64,000 nucleotides of DNA from Macrococcoides canis (GTDB lineage: Bacteria > Bacillota > Bacilli > Staphylococcales > Staphylococcaceae), in the NCBI RefSeq assembly GCF_002119805.1, contig NZ_CP021059.1:2294001-2358000 (forward strand). Reading direction: 5' to 3'. The notes under the pieces are model-generated. The model made no database searches. It was not told the origin of the DNA and saw nothing but the letters and a program-made list of their open reading frames with translations. Position 1 is the stretch's first letter. Every line of letters begins with the position of its first letter. The translations under genes and the position numbers were made by a program. Below are positions 29,056 through 38,524 of this stretch, piece after piece.

Positions 29056-29858
29056 GCAAAAACTACGATTATTTGAAACCTAAATCATCCGTACCCACTA
29101 TTATTCGTACAGTTCTTATTATCATAATATTACTTGCTATCTATATTTGGGCGTTTAGTGGTATGCCTAAAATAGAAATTAAAGAAAAGTCTTTTGAAAT
29201 TCTATCAAATATCTGGAATGGTATTATTCACCCTGATACAGGTTACATCTATATGCCTGAAGGAGAAGATTTATTGCGCGGCTTATTAGAAACGTTTGCT
29301 ATCGCTTTCTTAGGAACGATGATTTCGGCTGTGCTGTGTATTCCTCTAGCTTTTCTTTCAGCCCGAAATATTTCGAATCGTTTCTTATCTGAAGTAAGTA
29401 AGTTTTTCTTGAGTTTAATTCGAGTATTCCCTGAAATTATTATGGCGCTACTATTTATTAAAGCAGTAGGACCAGGTGCTTTTGCCGGTGTACTTGCCGT
29501 AGGTATACATTCTATAGGAATGCTCGGAAAGTTATTTGCTGAAGATATGGAGAATTTAGATATGGGACCATCTGAAGCTTTAATGGCAACTGGTGCCAAT
29601 AAAACAAAAACTTTAATGTTTGCCGTTGTCCCTCAAATATTACCTGCTTTCTTATCATTCGTGTTGTACCGCTTCGAGATTAACTTACGAAGCGCCTCTA
29701 TTTTAGGATTGATTGGTGCAGGTGGTATTGGAACCCCACTAATATTTGCACTCCAAGGGCGCACATGGGATCGTGTTGGAATGATATTAATTGGTATCAT
29801 CATCATGGTTATTATCGTCGATACTTTATCAAGTGCCATTCGAAAAAGATTAGTCTAA
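29052..29858 (+). CDS. phnE: Phosphonate ABC transporter permease, second copy
   Basis: Second permease of 268 residues, a paralogue of its neighbour. It has the matching EAA loop GPSEALMATGANKTKTLMFAVVPQ and ending ASILGLIGAGGIGTP. It carries a longer periplasmic segment after the first helix. The two permeases probably form a heterodimer with one PhnC dimer, as in other Firmicutes phn operons with two phnE genes. It ends the operon. Confidence 0.93.
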   Translation: MSKNYDYLKPKSSVPTIIRTVLIIIILLAIYIWAFSGMPKIEIKEKSFEILSNIWNGIIHPDTGYIYMPEGEDLLRGLLETFAIAFLGTMISAVLCIPLAFLSARNISNRFLSEVSKFFLSLIRVFPEIIMALLFIKAVGPGAFAGVLAVGIHSIGMLGKLFAEDMENLDMGPSEALMATGANKTKTLMFAVVPQILPAFLSFVLYRFEINLRSASILGLIGAGGIGTPLIFALQGRTWDRVGMILIGIIIMVIIVDTLSSAIRKRLV

Positions 29859-29879
29859 GCATGAAAATTAATAGATATA

Positions 29880-29921
29880 AAAATAAGCATCCTCAATCAA
29901 TAATTGAGGATGCTTATTTTC
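29880..29921. terminator. Bidirectional terminator between phnE and recR
   Basis: AAATAAGCATCCTCAAT and its complement form a 17-bp stem with A and T runs on the two sides. It serves the convergent phn operon and the dnaX-ebfC-recR operon. Confidence 0.92.
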
Positions 29922-29933
29922 TGAATAAACTAG

Positions 29934-30530
29934 CTAAATTTCCGTTCTTCCAGATATCGCTTTAGATAGCGTCACTTCATCTGCATACTCTAAATCTCCA
30001 CCTACCGGAAGACCGTGCGCTAGTCTCGTCACTTTAATTCCGATGGGTTTCACTAGACGTGCAATATACATCGCCGTTGATTCACCTTCAATATTCGGAT
30101 TCGTCGCTAGTATCAATTCCTGTACACCTTCATCACGTAATCTCGTAAGTAAAGAAGGGACATTAATATCTTCAGGTCCTACGCCTTCCATCGGAGAAAT
30201 TGCGCCGTGCAGAACATGGTATAGTCCTTTATACTCTCGCATCTTCTCCATGGCAATAACGTCTTTAGTTTCTTCTACTACACATATTATAGATTGATCA
30301 CGCGTCTTATCTTCACAAATATAACATGGATCTGTATCTGTAATATGCCCGCAGACTGAACAATACGTCAGCTCACGTTTCACATCTACAAGCGCCTTCG
30401 CAAAACCTACTACATCGTCTTCTTTCATATCTAATACATGAAATGCTAGACGACTTGCAGTTTTAGGACCGATTCCGGGTAGTTTCATAAAACTATCAAT
30501 TAATTTAGAAATTGGTGCAGGATAATGCAT
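29934..30530 (-). CDS. recR: Recombination mediator RecR
   Basis: Works with RecO/RecF to load RecA at gaps. The 198-residue protein has the N-terminal helix-hairpin-helix ([16 protein letters not shown]), a C4 zinc finger [16 protein letters not shown], and a Toprim domain with CVVEETKDV and [10 protein letters not shown]. It is the third gene of dnaX-ebfC-recR and starts one base after ebfC ends. Confidence 0.97.
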   Translation of the reverse strand: MHYPAPISKLIDSFMKLPGIGPKTASRLAFHVLDMKEDDVVGFAKALVDVKRELTYCSVCGHITDTDPCYICEDKTRDQSIICVVEETKDVIAMEKMREYKGLYHVLHGAISPMEGVGPEDINVPSLLTRLRDEGVQELILATNPNIEGESTAMYIARLVKPIGIKVTRLAHGLPVGGDLEYADEVTLSKAISGRTEI

Positions 30531-30531
30531 A

Positions 30532-30852
30532 CTACATCATTCCTGGAATGTTTAATCCTTTAGTATGTTGTCCTAAACGTTGAGCTGTTACATCATCCGC
30601 TTTAGATAATGCATCGTTCGTCGCAGCTAATACTAAGTCTTGTAACATTTCGATATCTTCTGGATCTACTACTTCTTCTTTAATAATTACATCAAGTACT
30701 TCTTTATGACCTGAAACAACAACAGTAACCATACCGCCGCCAGCTGTTCCTTCAATTCTTTCTTCTTTTAATTTCTCTTGTTCTTCAGCCATCTTCTTTT
30801 GCATTTTTTGCATTTGTTTCATCATTTGTTGCATATTTCCGCCACCGCGCAT
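30532..30852 (-). CDS. ebfC: YbaB/EbfC family nucleoid-associated protein
   Basis: Small dimeric DNA-binding protein. The 106-residue product has a Met/Gln/Lys-rich N-terminal coiled coil ([23 protein letters not shown]) followed by the compact fold with [18 protein letters not shown]. It lies between dnaX and recR, its usual place. Starts at 30852 or, less likely, at the internal Met of GNMQQ. Confidence 0.94.
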   Translation of the reverse strand: MRGGGNMQQMMKQMQKMQKKMAEEQEKLKEERIEGTAGGGMVTVVVSGHKEVLDVIIKEEVVDPEDIEMLQDLVLAATNDALSKADDVTAQRLGQHTKGLNIPGMM

Positions 30853-30868
30853 AATTTATTCCTCCTAA

Positions 30869-32509
30869 TTAATCTATAATATTAATTGCATCTTTACCAA
30901 ACAGATTTTCTGCCTGAGTAACAATATCTTCTTCCACAGGCTGCGTCTCCTGCTTCGGTTGCTTTTTATTCTCCAGATAATTATGTCTGACTTGCAGCCA
31001 CTGAGAACCTGGTACTCCTACCATTTTAACTTGTTTTTCAATAATTGTGTATACTATTGACTCAATCTGTTCCCTTTTTGCGTCATCATTATTAACCATA
31101 TCGCAATGAATTTCTTCTTCGAACTTAATTAATACGTGTGTACTGCTTGCAGCAACTGGCTCAGAATTTTTAAGCAGACTCACTAGCGCTTTCTTGCCCT
31201 CGTTTTCTACATGCTGAATTAATGTATGCCAATTTTGCTTTAAATAATTTAAGTCCTCTCGATTTGCATGATCTAGCACCGTTTCAATCTGGCGCATTGA
31301 AAACGCATTTTTTGAACGTTTTTGTTCTTTCTTAGGTTTGGATGTTTGTACCGGAGCACTTTGAATACCATTTGCTACTTGTTTTTCTAATTGTTGCAGA
31401 CGCTTTTCTAAGTGCGAAGTATCAACTTGAACAACACTTTGTTTAACGCCTTGGCTACGTTTAATAAGTTCCGATAGTTTAACAATCAGCACCTCAAAGT
31501 GAACATTCGTATTTACTGCAAAACGCATAGATACTAATGTATCGTTTATTTTATCTATCATCTCATATAGCAATCCTATATCAAGCTGATAAATACTTTC
31601 TTCTCCTTTATTGTCTGCTGCATAATCCATAATAATATCTCTTAAGAAATATATTAAATCATTTACTAAACGTGTCGTTTCCTTTCCTTCAGACAATAAG
31701 CGATGAAATTGTTTGAAGGCTGCTTTCACGTCATGTTTAATTATATATTCTGTAAGTTCAAAAAAGTCTTCACGCCCAACACTTCCCGTGACACTGTGCA
31801 CATGTTCTAAAGTCAATGTCTCTGTCCCGAATGCAATAGCCTGATCTAGTATACTCAGCGCATCACGCATACCACCTTCAGCAGTTGTTGCGATAAAATT
31901 CAACGCATCTTCTTCGTACTGAATCCCTTCTGTTCTACATACGTAGGCAAGATGTTCAGCGATATCATTCACTGAAATTGCTTTAAAGTCAAAACGTTGA
32001 CATCGTGAAATAATTGTCGCAGGAATCTTATGTGGTTCCGTTGTAGCAAGAATAAAAATAGCATGAGAAGGCGGTTCTTCTAACGTCTTTAACAATGCAT
32101 TAAATGCTCCTGTTGTGAGCATATGAACTTCATCGATAATATAGACTTTATATGTAGATTCACCTGGTGCATATTTTACTTTATCTCGTATATTACGAAT
32201 TTCATCAACACCATTATTACTCGCAGCATCAATCTCAATCACATCCGAGTTTGTTCCTTTCGTAATTGAGACACACGTGTCACAAGAATTACACGGCTCG
32301 CCATCTGTACTTACGGTACAATTAATGGCTTTTGCAAATATCTTAGCGATACTTGTCTTACCTGTTCCTCTTGGGCCATTAAATAAATAGGCATGGGAAA
32401 TCTTATTCTTTTGAATTGCATTCTTTAATGTCGTAGTAACATGTTTTTGTCCGACAACCTCTTCGAACGACTGAGATCTGAACACTCTATATAACGCTTG
32501 ATAACTCAA
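30869..32509 (-). CDS. dnaX: DNA polymerase III gamma/tau subunit
   Basis: Clamp-loader ATPase. I start it at a TTG at 32507-32509 with GGAGGG eight bases before it, giving 546 residues beginning with SYQALYRVFRSQSFEEVVGQKHV. The longer frame would cross the SRP terminator and is rejected. Walker A GPRGTGKT, the zinc site CTVSTDGEPCNSCDTC, Walker B IIDEVHML and SRCQRF follow in order. The region after about residue 360 is the tau-like tail. It is the first gene of dnaX-ebfC-recR. Confidence 0.95.
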   Translation of the reverse strand: MSYQALYRVFRSQSFEEVVGQKHVTTTLKNAIQKNKISHAYLFNGPRGTGKTSIAKIFAKAINCTVSTDGEPCNSCDTCVSITKGTNSDVIEIDAASNNGVDEIRNIRDKVKYAPGESTYKVYIIDEVHMLTTGAFNALLKTLEEPPSHAIFILATTEPHKIPATIISRCQRFDFKAISVNDIAEHLAYVCRTEGIQYEEDALNFIATTAEGGMRDALSILDQAIAFGTETLTLEHVHSVTGSVGREDFFELTEYIIKHDVKAAFKQFHRLLSEGKETTRLVNDLIYFLRDIIMDYAADNKGEESIYQLDIGLLYEMIDKINDTLVSMRFAVNTNVHFEVLIVKLSELIKRSQGVKQSVVQVDTSHLEKRLQQLEKQVANGIQSAPVQTSKPKKEQKRSKNAFSMRQIETVLDHANREDLNYLKQNWHTLIQHVENEGKKALVSLLKNSEPVAASSTHVLIKFEEEIHCDMVNNDDAKREQIESIVYTIIEKQVKMVGVPGSQWLQVRHNYLENKKQPKQETQPVEEDIVTQAENLFGKDAINIID

Positions 32510-32599
32510 AAGGGTTCCCTCCAAAAATATAATAATATTAATTATAACATTGAAAATATCAGCATCATATAAAAACGATGACGATATTCTGAGTATATT

Positions 32600-32631
32600 A
32601 AAAAAGCACCGAAACAAATGTTTCGATACCT
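32600..32631 (-). terminator. Terminator of the SRP RNA gene
   Basis: The stem GTATCGAAAC/GTTTCGGTGC on the minus strand is followed by six T. It lies between the SRP RNA and the dnaX start. Confidence 0.82.
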
Positions 32632-32659
32632 CATCTATAATAAATGTATTATTTTAAAT

Positions 32660-32935
32660 TAAAACCGTGCACCTTCGCTTCGAATAACAAGCACAAGCGT
32701 TACCTAAACCGACAGCTCAAGAACGGCTACCCTAGTCACATACAAATGACCACTTAATGCTGCTTCCTTCCGGACCTGACATGATTCATGGGTTTATATT
32801 GACTAGGACCGCTCTCTCAACACTACGTGTTCAGGTCAGACCTCACAACTTATTAACCTCAGCAAAGGAATTAGGTCTTACCTAAGCGGATTGTAAGTAC
32901 AGGGAACCGCTACCTCCCCACTTAGCACGGCAAAG
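32660..32935 (-). ncRNA. ffs: Signal recognition particle RNA, large Gram-positive type
   Basis: About 275 nt. The minus strand starts near GCCGTGCTAAGTGGGGAGG, contains the Ffh-binding tetraloop region GGTCCGGAAGGAAGCAGC, and closes with a GC-rich 3' strand. The size and the Alu-like 5' part fit the Bacillus-type 6S-like scRNA. A TTGCAA...TATTAT promoter is visible just upstream. Location before dnaX is as in Staphylococcus. Ends are estimates. Confidence 0.93.
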
Positions 32936-32981
32936 TTAATAATACTATATTTCTCATAGTTATTGCAACTATTTCGTTATA

Positions 32982-33710
32982 CTATTTACGAATCGTGCGT
33001 CTTGAGAAGTCTACAAACTTAAACTCACTCGCTCTATGTTTAGACACATTGTACTGGAATGCGGATGCATCTTCCAGGTGTACTACAGAACGAACAACTG
33101 CTGCATATGGCGGCATTGTTTCTTGGAACAATTCAAGATCATCGTCTGTCATCGGTTCGAAAGTTATCGCTTTATTCGAATATGAAATCATGAGTCCAAG
33201 TCGTTTCTCAATATAATCATAAATGGAATGTTGTGCTATTTCCTCATTTAATCCTGGCATCATCGATTTAATGAAATAATCAGTATCAACAATATTAACG
33301 CGGTCTTTATCTCTTCTACTTCTTACGACGCGGTACAATTCTGTATCATCACTTAGATTTAAAGCTTCTTGAGCGGTTTTATGATCCTTTGCGCTCACAG
33401 TTTCAAACGATTCTACAACAGTATTATAATCCATATTCAATGAATGCTTAATTTCTTCAAAGCTGATGAGTTTAGAAACAGGGAAATTCATCGCTTGATT
33501 ATAAATAACTATAGAACCTTTTCCTTTTAACTTTTGTATATATCCATTCGTTTGAAGCAAACTCAATGCTTTACGCACTGTTTCTCTTGATACACCATAG
33601 CTTTTTACAAGTAAGTTTTCGGAAGGCAGTTGTGCGCCTTCTTTATATTCTCCATTGATGATCTTTCCGCTTAAGTCCTGATAGATCTTTCTGTACTTAT
33701 TGCTATTCAA
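32982..33710 (-). CDS. treR: Trehalose operon repressor TreR (GntR family)
   Basis: GntR/HutC-type regulator: winged helix at about 1-65 (QLPSENLLVKSYGVSRETVRKALSLL) and a C-terminal UTRA effector domain that in TreR senses trehalose 6-phosphate. I choose the TTG at 33710 as start, since GAGGTG lies six bases before it; a TTG seven codons upstream has no such site. Protein 242 residues. It is the last gene of treP-treC-treR. Confidence 0.93.
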   Translation of the reverse strand: MNSNKYRKIYQDLSGKIINGEYKEGAQLPSENLLVKSYGVSRETVRKALSLLQTNGYIQKLKGKGSIVIYNQAMNFPVSKLISFEEIKHSLNMDYNTVVESFETVSAKDHKTAQEALNLSDDTELYRVVRSRRDKDRVNIVDTDYFIKSMMPGLNEEIAQHSIYDYIEKRLGLMISYSNKAITFEPMTDDDLELFQETMPPYAAVVRSVVHLEDASAFQYNVSKHRASEFKFVDFSRRTIRK

Positions 33711-33759
33711 TTCTTTCACCTCTATATCCAAAAAATTGTTTTCAGATTAGGGAAATACA

Positions 33760-35397
33760 TTATCGAAGAATGGCGAATGCTTGATACGGCTCTATTGTAT
33801 GCGATACAGTATCATTATTTGCTATCAGCACTTCGCCTTCTAGATCAAATGATACTGGTAGCTCTGCAGGTTCTTCACTGAAGTTTGCGACAACAAATAA
33901 AGTTTGATTATCCAGTGTTCTTTCATAAACAAATAACTGTTTATGTTCTTCTAATAACGGTTTCACTTCTCCGTAAGTTATTATATTTTGTTCATGTCTT
34001 AATTTTATCAGTTTTTGATAAGTATAGAAGATAGAATTTTCATCTTTTAAAGCTTTCTCAACATTTATCTCCTTATAATTATCTGCGACCTTAATCCAAG
34101 GTTCATTGGTTGTAAATCCTGCATGCTTACTGTCATCCCATTGCACCGGAGATCTTGAATTATCTCTTGATTTATCTTGAAGCACCTTTAGTATCTCATT
34201 TTCTGAGCGTCCTTCTGCTTTCATTATTTTATATGCGTTTAATGATTCTACATCTCGATAATCTTCTATACTATTAAGATAAAGATTCGTCATTCCAATC
34301 TCTTCTCCTTGGTATATATAAGGCGTTCCTTGAAGAAGATGTAAAACAATGGCCAGCATTTTCGCAGATTTCACACGTTCCGCTTCTGTTTTATCACTAC
34401 CAAAGCGACTGACAACACGGGGCTGATCGTGATTACACCAGAATATCGCATTCCATCCATTACCTTTTGAAATCCCTGTCTGCCAGTCAAATAGTATACG
34501 CTTTAATTCTACAAAATCAAAAGGCATCGTCGTCCATTTTTCACCATTTTTATAATCAACTTTTAGGTGGTGAAAATTAAAGACACTACTCAATTCTTGA
34601 CGATCTGGTCTTGTATAGTTAATACAATGCTCCAATGTCGTGGAACTCATTTCTCCGACTGTCATAAATCCTTCTTTATCACCGAACGTATTGCGATTTA
34701 ATTCATGCAGAAATTCATGTACTCGAGGACCATCTGTATAAAATTCTTTACCAATTTTATCAGAATCTTTAAATGCACCTTTTGAAATCAAATTAATAAC
34801 ATCAAACCTAAAGCCGTCCATGCCAAAGTCAATCCAGTAGTTAATCATCTCGTAAATTTCTTTACGTAATGATTCATTCTCCCAGTTTAAATCAGCTTGT
34901 GTCACATCGAACAGTCGTAAGTAATATTGTCCTGATAATTCATCGTATTGCCATGCATTACCACCAAACTTGGATTCCCAGTTCGTCGGCGCATTGTCGC
35001 CTGACCCATCTTTCCAAATATAATAATCTCGATAAGGATTATCTTTAGATTTGCGTGATTCTACAAACCAATTATGATGAGTCGACGTATGATTGATAAC
35101 AATATCAGACATGATCTTAATATCGCGTGCATGTGCTTCATCTAATAAGCGTCTGAAATCTTCTTTAGTTCCAAACTCAGGATTAATCTCATAATAATCA
35201 CTAATATCGTAGCCGTTATCGTTCATCGGAGAACGATAAACCGGAGTAAGCCATATGTAATCAATACCAAGATGCTTTAAATAATCCAGTTTCTCGATAA
35301 TTCCATTAATGTCTCCATGCCCATTTCCTGTCGTATCATTAAATGATTTAGGATAAATCTGATAGACGACTGACTTTCTCCAATCTGTTACTGCCAT
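33760..35397 (-). CDS. treC: Alpha,alpha-phosphotrehalase
   Basis: GH13 enzyme that splits trehalose 6-phosphate into glucose and glucose 6-phosphate. The 545-residue protein has the four GH13 motifs: DIVINHTS near residue 98, the nucleophile in GFRFDVINL near residue 200, the acid/base Glu in VGEMSS, and NHDQPRV. AGGGG precedes the ATG. It follows treP after a spacer carrying a large inverted repeat. Confidence 0.94.
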   Translation of the reverse strand: MAVTDWRKSVVYQIYPKSFNDTTGNGHGDINGIIEKLDYLKHLGIDYIWLTPVYRSPMNDNGYDISDYYEINPEFGTKEDFRRLLDEAHARDIKIMSDIVINHTSTHHNWFVESRKSKDNPYRDYYIWKDGSGDNAPTNWESKFGGNAWQYDELSGQYYLRLFDVTQADLNWENESLRKEIYEMINYWIDFGMDGFRFDVINLISKGAFKDSDKIGKEFYTDGPRVHEFLHELNRNTFGDKEGFMTVGEMSSTTLEHCINYTRPDRQELSSVFNFHHLKVDYKNGEKWTTMPFDFVELKRILFDWQTGISKGNGWNAIFWCNHDQPRVVSRFGSDKTEAERVKSAKMLAIVLHLLQGTPYIYQGEEIGMTNLYLNSIEDYRDVESLNAYKIMKAEGRSENEILKVLQDKSRDNSRSPVQWDDSKHAGFTTNEPWIKVADNYKEINVEKALKDENSIFYTYQKLIKLRHEQNIITYGEVKPLLEEHKQLFVYERTLDNQTLFVVANFSEEPAELPVSFDLEGEVLIANNDTVSHTIEPYQAFAILR

Positions 35398-35431
35398 TGT
35401 ATTACCCCTAACTTAAAGTATTAATATAAGT

Positions 35432-35471
35432 TTATACCGAACAACATGTATTTACAAGTTGTTCGGTATAA
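35432..35471. repeat. 14-bp perfect inverted repeat between treP and treC
   Basis: TTATACCGAACAAC (35432-35445) and GTTGTTCGGTATAA (35458-35471) with 12 bases between. There is no T run after it on either strand, so it is not a standard terminator. It could be an mRNA-stabilising or processing hairpin, or an operator. Confidence 0.85.
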
Positions 35472-35479
35472 TGTAATTT

Positions 35480-36952
35480 CTATAACTTTTTATCTGTAAT
35501 AATAGGTTCTGCGATATCATCGCCCATCTTCTTCTTTGCAAAGTTCGAGAAGATTAACGTTAATATCATCGGTAGTATGATTGCGATAACCATACCAATT
35601 AAGAAAGTACCTTTAAAACCACTGTTGATACTCATAATTCCAGGCACACCACCAACGCCGACTTTACCTAATAATTGTTGAGAACCGAATAATGCACCTA
35701 CTAAACCTGTTGTTAATACAGCTGCGATAAATGGATACTTTAGTGGGATATTCACACCAAACATCGCAGGTTCTGTAACACCTAACCATCCTGAGATACC
35801 TGAAGTAAATGCTAAACCTTGCTCTTTAACCATCTTCTTACGTTTGTACAAGAACCAGGCTGCAAATGCTGCAGATCCTTGAGAAATATTAGAAATTGCC
35901 AATATCGGCCATAAGTACGTTCCATCCAAATTAGAACTCATTAACTGGAAGTCTACTGCTAAGAACATATGATGTAATCCTGTAATGACAAGCGGCGCAT
36001 AAACTAATCCGTAAATTAATCCACCTAACCATCCAGCTTGTTCGAAAATAAACTGAATTGCACCTGTAATTTGGTTACCTAACCAGAATGCAACAGGACC
36101 AATAATGACAAACGATAAAAATCCTACTAGTAATAATGCAACTGGTCCTACAACGAGCATCTTAATCGAATCATGTACACGTTTATTTAAGAAACGCTCA
36201 ACTTGAGCTAAACACCAAGTTGCGATTAAAATCGGTAATACTTGTGCTGCATAGTTTAATTGCTGAACTTTCAAACCAAATACATCCCACGTTGGAATTT
36301 CAACGAGTTTACCTGTTTTAGCATCAGCTAATCCATATTGAGAAGCTAACGCTGGGTTAACCAGCACTAATCCTAAAACTAATCCAAGTATTGGGCTTCC
36401 ACCAAACACACGCATTGCACTCCACCCAATTAGTGCAGGAAGGAAATGGAATGGCGTTACAGCAATCAACTTGATGATTTCTGCAATCCCTTTAATTTGA
36501 GGGTATACATCAACTACAGCCTTCCCTTTATAAATTGCACCGGCTTCCAATAGTAAGTTTGATAAACCAAGCAATAGACCGGCTGTAACGATTGCAGGGA
36601 GCAATGGAATAAATACATCACCTAAAGTTTTTATTAACTTCTGTATCGGACTCATCTTCTCTGCTGCTGCTGTTTTAACTTCTTCTTTCGAACTCTCGCC
36701 GACACCCGTTTCATCTACAAATACTTTATACGCTTCATCTACCGTACCTGGACCAATTACAATTTGGAACTGGTTATTCGCAGCGAATGATCCTTTAACT
36801 AAATTAATTTTATCTAAAGCTGTCTTATCTACTTTACTATCATCATCTAATACTAATCTTAATCTCGTAACACAATGCGTTGCTGCATTAACATTGTCTT
36901 TTCCACCAATGGCTTTAATAATATCTTTTACCTCTTGTCTGTTGACTGCCAT
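35480..36952 (-). CDS. treP: PTS trehalose-specific EIIBC component
   Basis: Imports and phosphorylates trehalose. The N-terminal EIIB domain (about 1-85) has the phospho-Cys in ATHCVTRLRLVL. The EIIC domain of about ten helices follows (about 110-475), with GLHHMFLAVDFQL as the substrate-site loop. No EIIA domain is fused, so a EIIA-Glc from elsewhere must supply phosphate. I start at the ATG at 36952, preceded by AAAAGGAG; 490 residues. First gene of the tre operon. Confidence 0.94.
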   Translation of the reverse strand: MAVNRQEVKDIIKAIGGKDNVNAATHCVTRLRLVLDDDSKVDKTALDKINLVKGSFAANNQFQIVIGPGTVDEAYKVFVDETGVGESSKEEVKTAAAEKMSPIQKLIKTLGDVFIPLLPAIVTAGLLLGLSNLLLEAGAIYKGKAVVDVYPQIKGIAEIIKLIAVTPFHFLPALIGWSAMRVFGGSPILGLVLGLVLVNPALASQYGLADAKTGKLVEIPTWDVFGLKVQQLNYAAQVLPILIATWCLAQVERFLNKRVHDSIKMLVVGPVALLLVGFLSFVIIGPVAFWLGNQITGAIQFIFEQAGWLGGLIYGLVYAPLVITGLHHMFLAVDFQLMSSNLDGTYLWPILAISNISQGSAAFAAWFLYKRKKMVKEQGLAFTSGISGWLGVTEPAMFGVNIPLKYPFIAAVLTTGLVGALFGSQQLLGKVGVGGVPGIMSINSGFKGTFLIGMVIAIILPMILTLIFSNFAKKKMGDDIAEPIITDKKL

Positions 36953-36983
36953 GTGCTTCAACTCCTTTTCCTGATATGCTTAC

Positions 36984-37012
36984 ATTGTACTCTGTCTATA
37001 CAAGTATGTAAA
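36984..37012 (-). promoter_or_regulatory. Promoter of the tre operon with a TreR-like operator
   Basis: On the minus strand TTTACA (37007-37012), a 17-bp spacer and TACAAT (36984-36989). The spacer contains TTGTATAGACAGA, close to the TTGTATATACAA operators known for TreR. TreR binding is inferred. Confidence 0.6.
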
Positions 37013-37033
37013 GGCTTTCTGAAAAGGTTTTCA
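37007..37033. promoter_or_regulatory. Two cre-like sites for CcpA before treP
   Basis: TGAAAAGGTTTTCA (37020-37033) is close to the palindromic cre consensus TGAAARCGYTTTCA. TGTAAAGGCTTTCT (37007-37020) is a second match that covers the -35 box. Catabolite repression of trehalose uptake is expected. Confidence 0.55.
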
Positions 37034-37053
37034 AAATGCGGTGACGATGCATA

Positions 37054-37086
37054 TAAAAAAGACCTTAACAAAACGTTAAGGTCTTC
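37054..37086 (-). terminator. Terminator of the tRNA-Ser gene
   Basis: GACCTTAAC and GTTAAGGTC form a 9-bp stem followed by six T on the minus strand. Confidence 0.88.
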
Positions 37087-37116
37087 AGTATATATAAAGT
37101 TTAATTGTCAAAATAA

Positions 37117-37209
37117 TGGCGGAGGAAGAGGGATTCGAACCCCCGCGAGCCGTTAAGCCCCTGTCGGTTTTCAAGACCGATCCCTTCAGCCGGACTTGGG
37201 TATTCCTCC
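37117..37209 (-). tRNA. tRNA-Ser (UGA)
   Basis: A 93-base class II tRNA with a long variable arm and encoded CCA. The anticodon loop reads CTTGAAA, giving anticodon TGA. The T loop GGTTCGAATCC is intact. It is alone and has its own terminator. Confidence 0.95.
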
Positions 37210-37272
37210 AAATAAGACAATATCAATCATATAATATATCAAAGACACTGTCAATAATTAATAAAAAATATT

Positions 37273-37641
37273 TTAATACATTTTAGCCTCAATGTTACTA
37301 ATCATCCATTCTTCACCGAATTTCGCTAAAAATATCGTCAATTCTAATGGCCAAGTATTACGATAACCATCAATCCTTGCATCCACTAAATTACGTGCAA
37401 TAACACGCGCCGATCTTTCTTTGTACACGATCTCCAGCCGTTCTTCATAAACACCATAATACTTCATGGTTTCTGCTTCAATAGCGCGAAGCCATTCACA
37501 CTTCTTCTGCTTGTATCCCGTAATATGCACAAGGTGACTGCTATCCATCATAATACTATCAATTGCATGCGTATCTTTTGCAATCATACTATCGACTAAA
37601 GTGCTATAAATCTCATGTAACTTCTTTTCTGTCATCGGCAT
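37273..37641 (-). CDS. Hypothetical protein, NTF2/SnoaL-like
   Basis: About 122 residues beginning MPMTEKKLHEIYSTLVDSMIAKD. The pattern of an N-terminal helix with Asp/Met-rich turn followed by strands ending in EEWMISNIEAKMY resembles the NTF2-like (DUF4440) fold. No catalytic residues can be named. I set the start at 37641, where GGAG lies seven bases upstream. It stands alone between tRNA-Ser and a 35-residue ORF. Confidence 0.7.
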   Translation of the reverse strand: MPMTEKKLHEIYSTLVDSMIAKDTHAIDSIMMDSSHLVHITGYKQKKCEWLRAIEAETMKYYGVYEERLEIVYKERSARVIARNLVDARIDGYRNTWPLELTIFLAKFGEEWMISNIEAKMY

Positions 37642-37675
37642 AGCATCGCTCCTATCCATTATAAAAAATATTATA

Positions 37676-37704
37676 AATAAAGAGGCCAGTTATGGCCTCT
37701 TTAT
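37676..37704 (-). terminator. Terminator after the 35-residue gene
   Basis: AGAGGCCA and TGGCCTCT arms with an AT-rich flank on both sides; on the minus strand the T-rich tail follows. Confidence 0.75.
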
Positions 37705-37811
37705 TATTCTTCTGACTTAATATCGGCAGCAACCTCTGTTACTGCTTCAGCACATAAATATGTGCCCATTGCGATCGCTGAAACACCTACGACTCTCATT
37801 AAGTTGTTCAT
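37704..37811 (-). CDS. Very small protein of 35 residues with one hydrophobic helix
   Basis: The frame begins MNNLMRVVGVSAIAMGTYLCAEA and ends DIKSEE. GAGGAG lies eight bases before the ATG and a terminator follows the stop, so it looks like a complete transcription unit. Residues 6-20 are hydrophobic, followed by an acidic tail. I do not recognise it. It resembles a secreted or membrane microprotein. Confidence 0.6.
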   Translation of the reverse strand: MNNLMRVVGVSAIAMGTYLCAEAVTEVAADIKSEE

Positions 37812-38026
37812 TTCAATCACTCCTCTAATTAATATAACGATTGGCTGAAATTACTTTTACTCTTTACAGTCCTCAATGACTGTACTCCATTATTACCCTT
37901 CATACTGAAAATCAAACTACAAAATTCTTAACTAACTCTTAATCATTCTTAAAACTAATTTATATTCCCCATTAATACAAAAAAACATGTTAACCTCGAA
38001 TCATCAATTTAAAAGGAGTGTTTCAC

Positions 38027-38332
38027 ATGAAATTTAAACATATTGCATTAACAACAGTTGCAGCGAGTACGTTATTCACAGGTGGCATTGCAGTACACCA
38101 AGCAGATGCCAGTGTCATTCAACAAAATGGTATTATCTTGCATGATGATTCAAAAATGCTAGAACACGAAGTGAGTTATATTGACTACTTAGTGAATCCT
38201 AAGACAGATCAAGAAACAAAAGAAAGAATTGAAAACTATTTTGCAGCTCAAGGATTAAACAGCCTTTCTGAAATCATCACAAAAGCAAAACAAGATGGAT
38301 TCGATGTCTCTAAATATGAATCATTGATATAG
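38027..38332 (+). CDS. Small secreted protein with signal peptide
   Basis: 101-residue precursor. The signal peptide is [20 protein letters not shown]..., with a likely cleavage after ADA near residue 28. The mature part is about 73 residues, charged and without Cys. I start at the ATG at 38027, with AAAAGGAG nine bases upstream. No function recognised; exported small proteins with this general shape are common in staphylococci. It is one of the few plus-strand genes here. Confidence 0.75.
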   Translation: MKFKHIALTTVAASTLFTGGIAVHQADASVIQQNGIILHDDSKMLEHEVSYIDYLVNPKTDQETKERIENYFAAQGLNSLSEIITKAKQDGFDVSKYESLI

Positions 38333-38352
38333 TAATAGTAAATAAAGAGACT

Positions 38353-38378
38353 TCTGCACGCACAGTGAAATCGTGCAG
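38353..38378 (+). repeat. Hairpin after the secreted-protein gene
   Basis: CTGCACG and CGTGCAG pair across an 11-base loop and are followed by AAAATTTAA. No T run; probably an RNA stem in the 3' untranslated region. Confidence 0.5.
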
Positions 38379-38398
38379 AAAATTTAATACAATATCAT

Positions 38399-38434
38399 AA
38401 AGCACCCGAACAGTTTCCGAGTTCGGGTGCTTTA
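38399..38434. terminator. Terminator of the secreted-protein gene
   Basis: AGCACCCGAAC and GTTCGGGTGCT form an 11-bp GC-rich stem followed by TTT on the plus strand and TTAT on the minus. Confidence 0.8.
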
Positions 38435-38524
38435 GCATTCCAAATGATATTAATAGTTCATTAAAACTGAGACAATGAGCACACTGCCTTCTTTTGTTAT
38501 AATAAAGAAAACAGGAGGTGCCAG

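Noticed and set aside
32510-32617. Upstream extension of dnaX by 36 codons
   Set aside because: It would include the SRP RNA terminator hairpin and has no ribosome-binding site; the TTG at 32509 has GGAGGG before it.
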